Source of the DNA: Dactylis glomerata
Taxonomy: Eukaryota > Streptophyta > Magnoliopsida > Poales > Poaceae
Direction: 5' to 3'
Length of the DNA stretch: 64,000 nucleotides
NCBI GenBank assembly: GCA_007115705.1
Contig: QXEO01002102.1
Location: forward strand, 2,126,509 to 2,190,508
A model generated the notes under the pieces. It was not told where the DNA came from and did not search any database. It saw nothing but the letters and a program-made list of their open reading frames with translations. A program made the translations under genes and the position numbers. Positions 57,613 to 64,000 of this stretch are shown one piece after another (positions within the stretch are counted from its first letter, which is position 1; the number at the start of each line of letters is the position of its first letter).

Positions 57613-59605
57613 TCTCTACTTAGGCCAAAAGCCTAAGCTTGGGGGGAGGTACGCCGACGATTCACTCATCTACATATCATATTTTGTCGGTCCTTTGTAT
57701 ATCCATGTTTCGCTTTCTCTAGTGTTCTCGTTCTTATTTCCACTTTTCCAAAACACAAAAAGACCAAAAATATTTCCGTTGTTTCTCTTTGTTTGTCTTT
57801 TTAAGTTTGCTACCTTTTGTTTGCTTTACTTGCTATTTTCGGTTTGCTATTTGAAAAATCCAAAAATATTTTGCTTTGTTCACTATTTCCTTTCATTCTT
57901 GTTTCAAAAATCGAAAACCCCAAAAATATTTGTTGTTCTTCTTCGGTTTTGTAAAGTTTGTTGCAGAGTTCAGTCTCCCGTTACTCCATTGGAGCTTGGT
58001 ATTCACTTTATATTATTCAAGCCACACAAGTGAAGAGCAATAATGACGACATACGACAATCCGAGATGTGGTAGGAGGCTGGTATGAACTCTATTTGCTT
58101 TCATTTTTGTACATATACTCATCCATGTGGACATGCTTAGTCGGTTCATGTAAGGTATATGTTATCTAATGGATGCTTTGTAGTTCTTGCTTTCTTATGA
58201 TCAGTTTCAATTTACTAATAGTCTGTAGCATGTCATGTAGACGCTTGCATGCATTGTTTTATTCGTAATATGGTATGTTATTGTGGTATCCACCTCTGAA
58301 AAGTTTCATTTGAATCGACTTGGCACATGCTCAAGCATGCATATGACTAAACAAAAAGTCAATTTAGCCTCGATGATCTAAATTGCCTCAGAGTTTTTGT
58401 ATCATTTTTATGCCTATATTAATTTTGTTTTGTCGCAAGCATGATTATGATAGTTATTGCTCTCTCGATTGTCGCTTCCCAGTCTTTTGCTAGCCTTCAC
58501 TTGTACTGAGTATGAGCTCTACTCGTGCATCCAATTACCAAAAACCAAGTTTTCCAAAGAGTCCACTATAAATTCCTATGCATGGTATTTGAAAGCCATT
58601 CCAAGTAAATTTTCATGTGCTACCTTTCAAAACTTTCAACTACTTCTCATTTTGTGCCACTGTTTTTAGCTCATGGGGACGTAGTGGTCGGAATTGCTAT
58701 CTTCCATATTAAATTAAGTACCCCTCGACTAGGCAGCTTCATTTGCTCATCATTAATTTTGCAAGGGAGCTGGTCAGACCATTATAATCTAATTCTAAAA
58801 GGAAAGAAAAAAAGGTACTCCTCCATGGAATGTGAAAGTTGGTGGGCACCCGATGGAATCGGTTAGCCATGGTTTGAGAAAGGAAAAGGGTGGGGAGGAG
58901 TGCCAAAGCTTTATAAAAGAGCACCAATGTGCCAAAATTTCAAAGAACTCAGAACCGCTCTCACTTGTTTATTATGGAAGATAGCAAGTCCCCATTGCTA
59001 GTCGTTGACATAGAACAACCATCTCTCAAAATAAATTTTTATCTCTGTTTTACAAATGAAAAGCTCTAGCACATGTTAAATCCCTGCTTCCCTCTGCGAA
59101 GGGCCATTCGTTTACCTTTATGTTGAGTCATCATCTTCTAACTTTAAGCACTTCTTAAGAGCATAGTTGTTATTCTTAGTGTAATGTGCTTGTCCCAGAA
59201 CACGGTTAATTGTGGTATAACTTTGATGCTTGTATCTTTGATATTTCTACTTCTAGTCTTCTCTTGAACTTCAGAGGTGCCTCAGCATTTATGTTTTGCT
59301 CCATAAATAAAGGCAAGCGGGATACCACTCTTTCATATCATTTATGCATATTACAATCTTGTTAGCTTCTTATTTTCATGTTACTTCTTATTAGTATGTT
59401 GGCACTCTTTCATAGCTTGCTTAACTATGAGGTAGCATTAGCTGAATATTTCTTATTATGAATTGCTTGAGTACTTGATCATATAGTAAGTATATAACTA
59501 TATATACATCTATGAAGCAAATGTGTTCGTGAAAGTTCCTTTTATCGCTCTCAGTTGTTAACTGAATTGCTTGAGGACAAGCAAATAGCTAAGCTTGGGG
59601 GGAGT
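57613..59605 (+). other. 3' non-coding region of element D
   Basis: About 2 kb. A copy of the polypurine motif (taagcttggggggaggta, about 57631-57648) lies directly after the second ORF. The rest holds motifs shared with the 3' regions of A and C (gtactgagtatgagctctac near 58503, ccctgcttccctctgcgaag near 59084). No credible frame. Confidence 0.65.
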
Positions 59606-61000
59606 TGATACGCCCAAAACGTATCTACTTTCCCGAACACTTTTGCTATTGTTTCTCCTCTAATTTGTGTGTTTTGAATACAACTAAAACGGACTGACGC
59701 TGTTTTCAGCAGAATTGCTCTGGTGTCTCGTTTTTGTGCAGAAATCAACTTTCAGTAAAAATTCGGGAAAATCATCAAAAATCCTATTTCACCAGAAGAC
59801 CCACGGAGCCAGAAGATGGGACGGAGAGGAGGCTCGAGGGGCCCTCACACACAGGTGGCGCGGTCCAGCCCTGGCCGCGCCACCCTGGCGTGAGGAGGCC
59901 CCAGTAGCCCTCTCAACCTCCCCTCTTGCCTACATATACCCCCTGACATAATAATATCGGAGAGACAACGTTTTTCCCAGATAGACTTCCGCTACGCCGC
60001 CGCCATCAGAAACCGCGATTCGGAACCAGAAACTCCGTTCTGGCACCCTGCCGGGACGGGGATTTGGAGGAGATCTTCATCACCATCATCACCGACATCA
60101 CTCCATCGATCATCCATGACTCCCCCATCCATGTGTGAGTAATTCCCCCGCTGTAGGTGAGGGGATGGTAGGGATTGGATGAGATTGTTCATGTAATTTG
60201 ATATGAGATTGTTAGGGCATAGTGCCTAGTATCTTTATTTAGTGCCTATGACATTGTTGCAACTTGTTGTGCTTAATGCTTGTCACTTTGGGCCCGAGTG
60301 CCATGATTTCAGATCTGAACATGTTATTATTTCTATGATGATACTTGTTGTTTATGGTCTTACCTACAAGTTGTATACACATATTGTTGTCCGGAACCCG
60401 AGGCCCCAAAGTGACAGAAATTGGGATAACCGGAGGGGATGGCTATGATGTGAGGATCACATGTGTTCACCGAGTGCTAATGCTTTGCTCCGGTACTTTA
60501 TTAAAAGGAGTACCTTAATTACCAGTAGTTTCCCTTGAGGCCCTGCTGCAACAGGCTGGTAGGACAAAAGATGTCGTGCAAGTTTCTCCTTGTGAGCACG
60601 TACGACTATATACGGAACACATGCCTATGATTGTTTGTACTAGGATGCTTTATCGTTATTTATCTGCAATGCCCATGTCTCATTGATTTCATGAATTATC
60701 TTATCCATGCAACGCCCGTAATCCATCCCTATGCCTACAGTATTTGTTCCTACTGTTTACTACTGTTACTATTACCGCTGCTATTTTACTACTGCTGTTA
60801 CTGTTTCACTACTGTCACCACTATAAAACTGTTGCCACTGATAAACCACTACGAGCAAGACTGTTTCCAGGTGCAGCTGAATTGACAACTCATCTGTTAA
60901 GGCTTACATATATTCTTTGGCTCCCCTTGTGTCGAATCAATAAATTTGAGTAATACTTCCCTCGATGACTATTGCGATCCCCTATACTTGTGGGTCATCA
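59606..61000 (+). repeat. Element D 3' LTR
   Basis: 1,395 bp, one base shorter than its partner (A-run). It ends tgtgggtcatca, followed by the duplicated ccggc. Confidence 0.92.
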
Positions 61001-61005
61001 CCGGC

Positions 61006-62269
61006 ATGTAGGAATGTTGCACTCCCATAGCAGTCTCAAGAATTCCTTCTCTTCTGGTGGTATGTTTCGGTGTGAACATAGGAACCTTGTCAGAGATGGT
61101 TTTATGAGAAATGGGTGGTTATGATCATCTGAGTGGTCTTTAACATAGAACCATGCATCTTTCCTTTTTATGTACATATGTGTTGTGCAACCAGTCCTTG
61201 GATGTGTGCCTTTCTTTCTTTTCTTGGCCGCACCCTCTGGATTCTGTGTATCTTCCTTTGGTTCATAATGTTTCCCTGCATTTGTGCACACAAGGTTCAC
61301 ATTGTTATACTCTCCATCTTGTCCTTTTCTTGACCAATCTATCCTTATCCCGAACCCTGTCTTCTGCGCATATGCCCTGTAGTGTTCTTTTGCTGATTCA
61401 AAACTGTCAAAGCGCATCTCAGCAGTGGGCGACTGTGGTGTGGAGTGCGCATCATCTACATTTTCATTGCTGTTATCTTCATTGGTCCCAGCAGTTCCCA
61501 CCATTGGCTCACCAAGGCTTGCTCCTGTAGCTATTCCAGCTTGCTGTCTATCATCTTCACTGTCACTATGCAAGTCAATGTGGACATGACCTGTAATTGG
61601 TTACTTTGCATCAGTTAATAGAAAAAGTATGGGTAACTTGTTAGGAAAATCATCGGTAACTTTAGTGTACTGGGGTGGATTACATAGTTGTAAGTGCGAT
61701 TTCATTTTTCTACTAACCATGATGGCGTGTGGGGAGGGTTGGTTATTCGTTCTAAGTTACTTTCTTTTTTGGCATGGGTACTTGAACATAGTAAGCATGA
61801 AGTAAGTAGTGGGTAGCTTACTGCTAGTTTCAATTCATAACTTTTGTTCCAGTGGTATGGGTAGTTTATCCAAATTTTCAATGGATAAATTTGTGCTAGT
61901 GGTATGGGTAATTGATTCAAGTTTCCATTGATAATTTTTTTTGTTTTGAAGCATGTATGGTTTAGCCAAGGAGTTGTAGACAATAATTTTTGTTCATGGA
62001 CATAAAGCGTCGGGTTTCAAAATTTTAGTGCTACTATTTTTTGGTTCTCTGAAATATCGTAGCCAAGGGCATGTTTTTGTGATTAAATTTAGTACAAATA
62101 GATAAATTTGTAGGTTCATCTTCTTTTTGAGCTTGCACTTGAACATGCATTTGATAGCCATCGCCTTGTTCGTATAGTTGCATTTGTTCAACCCCACCTC
62201 CGGTTTCTTTCTTTGGGCATATGTGGGAGAGCCATTATCGTGAGGTTCGAAGTTAAGGTCGATATCCAT
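61006..62269 (-). pseudogene. FAR1-type transposase gene, N-terminal part
   Basis: A candidate ATG at 62269 opens a short frame (MDIDLNFEPHDN). A frameshift near 62200 leads into a Gln-rich stretch. A main exon preceded by tacag (about 61588) runs to the element D site. It contains the FAR1 DNA-binding domain: MRFDSFESAKEHYRAYAQKT, GFGIRIDWSRKG, a Lys-rich RKKGTHPRTGCTTHM and VKDHSDDHNHPFL, a WRKY-GCM1-like zinc-finger pattern (Cys/His at CTTHM and HNH). The frame is cut by element D within KEFLRLLWECNIPTCR. It joins 51392-51705 without loss of phase once one target copy is removed. An intron separates the N-terminal pieces. Confidence 0.75.
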
Positions 62270-62500
62270 TCAGGTCTATCCTTTTACATGTCAATGAAAT
62301 CATGCAAGATGGGAGCTTTTTATTGATGCACAACCAGTGGATAACTTAATCTTTATGTGCTGGATAACTATTTAGTGTTAGCACGGTAACTCTAATGGAT
62401 TTCATGTGGACAACTTTTGCAGAAGGCATATATCTTTATTTTACATAGTAATCTTATAGATACCAGAACAACAACTTTTCTCTACCTAGATTTCTAACTA
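62270..62500. other. Flank of Mutator-like element with GGTAACT motifs
   Basis: AT-rich with ggataactt (62339), ggataact (62362) and ggtaact (62385), as in the other islands. The likely right end of the element is near here, but no terminal inverted repeat was recognised. Confidence 0.4.
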
Positions 62501-64000
62501 TGATCTATCCACATGCAGGTTTTCTGCAAGATTTCATGATTTCATCTGTACAAGGACATATTAAGGGGCAGAGATGGATAAATAGGCACTGAGAAAAATA
62601 GGTTTTTAAGATTTTCTTGGAATTTGTGCACTTGCTCAAGATAGTGTCAGGTTTTGTGTGTGTTTTTGACCGATTCCGGTCAGTAATCAATTTTGGTGTG
62701 GTGCGAACGCAACTAGTGGTGGCGATCAGGAGGTTGTCGAGCGCTGGGTGTCTTTTAATCTGATTTGGACGCGGGGAAGCATCGACACGTTGATGTGCGG
62801 GGCTTGCGGGCGCATCAGTGGGGCTGTGAGAAAGGTTATTGGTATGAGGGGCTTGCGAGCGCACAGGATGCGCAGACGGGGCTGTCAGAAAGACGCCCGA
62901 GCGCGAACGGACTGTCAAATTATTTTCAACGAGCGCAGTTGGATAGACGCGTCCAACTTGTCTCCACTAATAATATTGCTATAGGTATGGTCTGTGGCTC
63001 GCAAATACGCTTTCAATCCACCTAAAGTACGCTTTCCCCCTCCATCCCGAAACGTTTTCTTTTTTCTCTTTCTAAAATACCGGATCGAACTCATCTTGTT
63101 TCCCGGCTCTAACGAGCAAGCGGTTTCAAAAAACAAAACTAGCAAAGCACTACCATGCAGCCATCCGGTAGATCCCAGCGACCCGCGCCACCTACCTCCT
63201 CCGGCCATCTTTGCCCCCGCTTGTAAAAAGACTCGCTCGGGAGGGAGTCCAAGAGCAGCTTGACTGGGCTTCCCTTCTCAGAGCCTTCAAATACGCGAGG
63301 ATTGCTCTGCATCAAATCAATTTAAGATCAAAATCGAGGGTTCCAATCCGTTGAAATTTATGATCGAAATCGAGGGTTAAATCCATCAACCAAACGATTC
63401 AACAATAGATCAAGCACAACGTGCTCCTTCCTCTACCGCCCGTGATACCCCGCTCAACAACGCATCGCCGGATGCAGATGCAAGGCCGGTGCTGGTGCCT
63501 CCGACGAATGGCGGAGTTAGTGCCGGAGAAGCCTAGCGGCCGCCATAGTCAAGCAGGAGGAAGAGAGCGCGAATAAGGACGACAACACCACGAGGACGAG
63601 GTCGTCACAGGCCCATAGCTACCGTGTTTGGAGCTGACGGTGGCGCTATGCCGCAGCCAGACTTCATGTGCAACGACGGAGAGGGTCTGGTCCGGCTGGC
63701 CGTGCCGAAGCGTCGGAAGGCTGCGGGTAAGGTGCTGGAGAAGGATGCCAAAGGTTCAGAGGTTGTCGCTCCTCCGATGACCGGCCGGCCTCTACATATA
63801 CATGGACATGCTGTCCGCGGAGATTGAAGCATGTAGCTAGCCTAATGCTTTGAGGAAGATAAGTATGTACATGTTTCACAAGCACAAGTCTGCGCCCAAT
63901 CAATGCCTGCGCCCAATCAATGCCTCTCCCTGATGCCCACTTTGGCTGAATTCTACCATCTTCATCGATTCGTGGCTTCCGGTGAGCTTGTCTCTTCGTA
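62501..64000. other. GC-rich right flank, nature unknown
   Basis: The part 62690-63260 is GC-rich with directly repeated words such as ggggcttgcggg and ggggcttgcgag. The part 63400-63830 is GC-rich with a 67-codon plus frame (63624-63827; MFGADGGAMPQPDFMCNDGE) of no recognised family. A 17-bp direct repeat (ctgcgcccaatcaatgc) lies near 63890-63924. This could be promoter or leader sequence, or captured gene fragments. I cannot support a gene. Confidence 0.3.

Larger units (their letters stand above)
51711..61000 (+). mobile_element. Element D: Athila-like retrotransposon with Fatima-type LTRs
   Basis: A 9,290-bp element. The LTRs are 1,396 bp (51711-53106) and 1,395 bp (59606-61000), starting tgatacgcccaaaacgtatc and ending tgggtcatca. 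Target duplications are ccggc at 51706-51710 and 61001-61005. The primer site is of tRNA-Asp type (53118-53137) and the polypurine tract is agcttggggggag (59592-59604). Two long open frames: gag-protease and a second ORF. No reverse transcriptase or integrase. About 24 LTR differences by eye (1.7%) make it the youngest LTR element here. The Fatima label is from memory. Confidence 0.93.
15538..62500. mobile_element. Mutator-like element carrying Ulp1 and FAR1 genes, heavily interrupted
   Basis: The ancestral sequence survives as four islands: 15538-16525, 33020-35255, 51392-51710 and 61006 to about 62500, together about 5 kb. A plus-strand Ulp1-like gene and a minus-strand FAR1/MULE transposase gene converge around 33200-33770. 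All islands except the short third share repeated ggtaactt/ggataactt motifs (for example 15546, 15568, 33331, 33606, 33653, 61631, 62339, 62385). FAR1-type transposases with Ulp1-like genes are known from Kaonashi-type MULEs. No terminal inverted repeats were found: the left end abuts an LTR and the right end is a guess. A host FAR1 gene beside an unrelated Ulp1 fragment remains possible. Confidence 0.55.

Noticed and set aside
57440..58033. 197-codon frame overlapping the end of the second ORF of element D
   Set aside because: Out of frame with that ORF and hydrophobic only because the 3' region is T-rich. A membrane or envelope gene was considered, but there is no start context, conserved motif or plausible cysteine pattern.
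61006..62269. Functional FAR1/FHY3 light-signalling gene
   Set aside because: The reading frame has several stops and frameshifts beyond the insertions, and a tail-to-tail Ulp1 gene and shared repeats point to a transposon.

Overview
The window is intergenic DNA from a large, repeat-rich grass genome. The LTR retrotransposon types, the CACTA element with CACTACTAGG termini and the Stowaway MITE all look like those of the Triticeae (wheat, Aegilops, barley). That assignment rests on remembered family features, not on a search. I see no intact host gene. Nearly everything is transposable-element sequence, mostly nested, and most coding regions are broken.

Layout. Positions 1-7160 hold a possible minus-strand promoter at the left edge, followed by a mosaic of truncated Ty3/gypsy pieces: two minus-strand gag fragments with short LTRs of about 350 bp, and pieces of two other LTR types. 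An F-box pseudogene (minus) lies at about 7390-8628. AT-rich DNA with a Stowaway MITE at 11318-11448 follows. Positions 11650-15537 hold the 3' part of a plus-strand gypsy element that carries an antisense reading frame (putative gypsy-type transposon domain), split by a copia-like solo LTR at about 12091-13738.

From 15538 to about 62500 the base layer is a decayed Mutator-like element of about 5 kb. It has a plus-strand Ulp1-type protease gene and a minus-strand FAR1-type transposase gene, arranged tail to tail. Three LTR retrotransposons landed inside its genes with perfect 5-bp target-site duplications. Element B (16526-33014; CRM-like, with gag-pol) sits just after the Ulp1 DCG motif. Element C (35256-51386; Athila-like, gag-protease only) sits in the transposase domain. 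Element D (51711-61000; Athila-like, Fatima-type LTRs, gag-protease plus a second ORF) sits near the FAR1 DNA-binding domain. Element A (16823-25332), of the same family as C, is nested in the 5' LTR of B. A 7.6-kb CACTA transposon (40420-48064; 3-bp duplication tta, 22-bp perfect inverted repeats) is nested in C. Removing the insertions in order restores LTRs of matching length and uninterrupted flanking matches.

Function. B is the only element with reverse transcriptase and integrase, but it has a stop codon, a frameshift and an altered polypurine tract. A and D keep long open gag-protease frames without polymerase, so they would need enzymes from elsewhere. The CACTA element keeps an En/Spm-type accessory gene with a Ulp1-like domain but only the C-terminal DUF4216 part of its transposase. 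LTR pairs differ by about 2-3% by eye, which suggests insertions within roughly the last million years at commonly used grass rates. The right edge (62500-64000) is GC-rich DNA of unknown nature.
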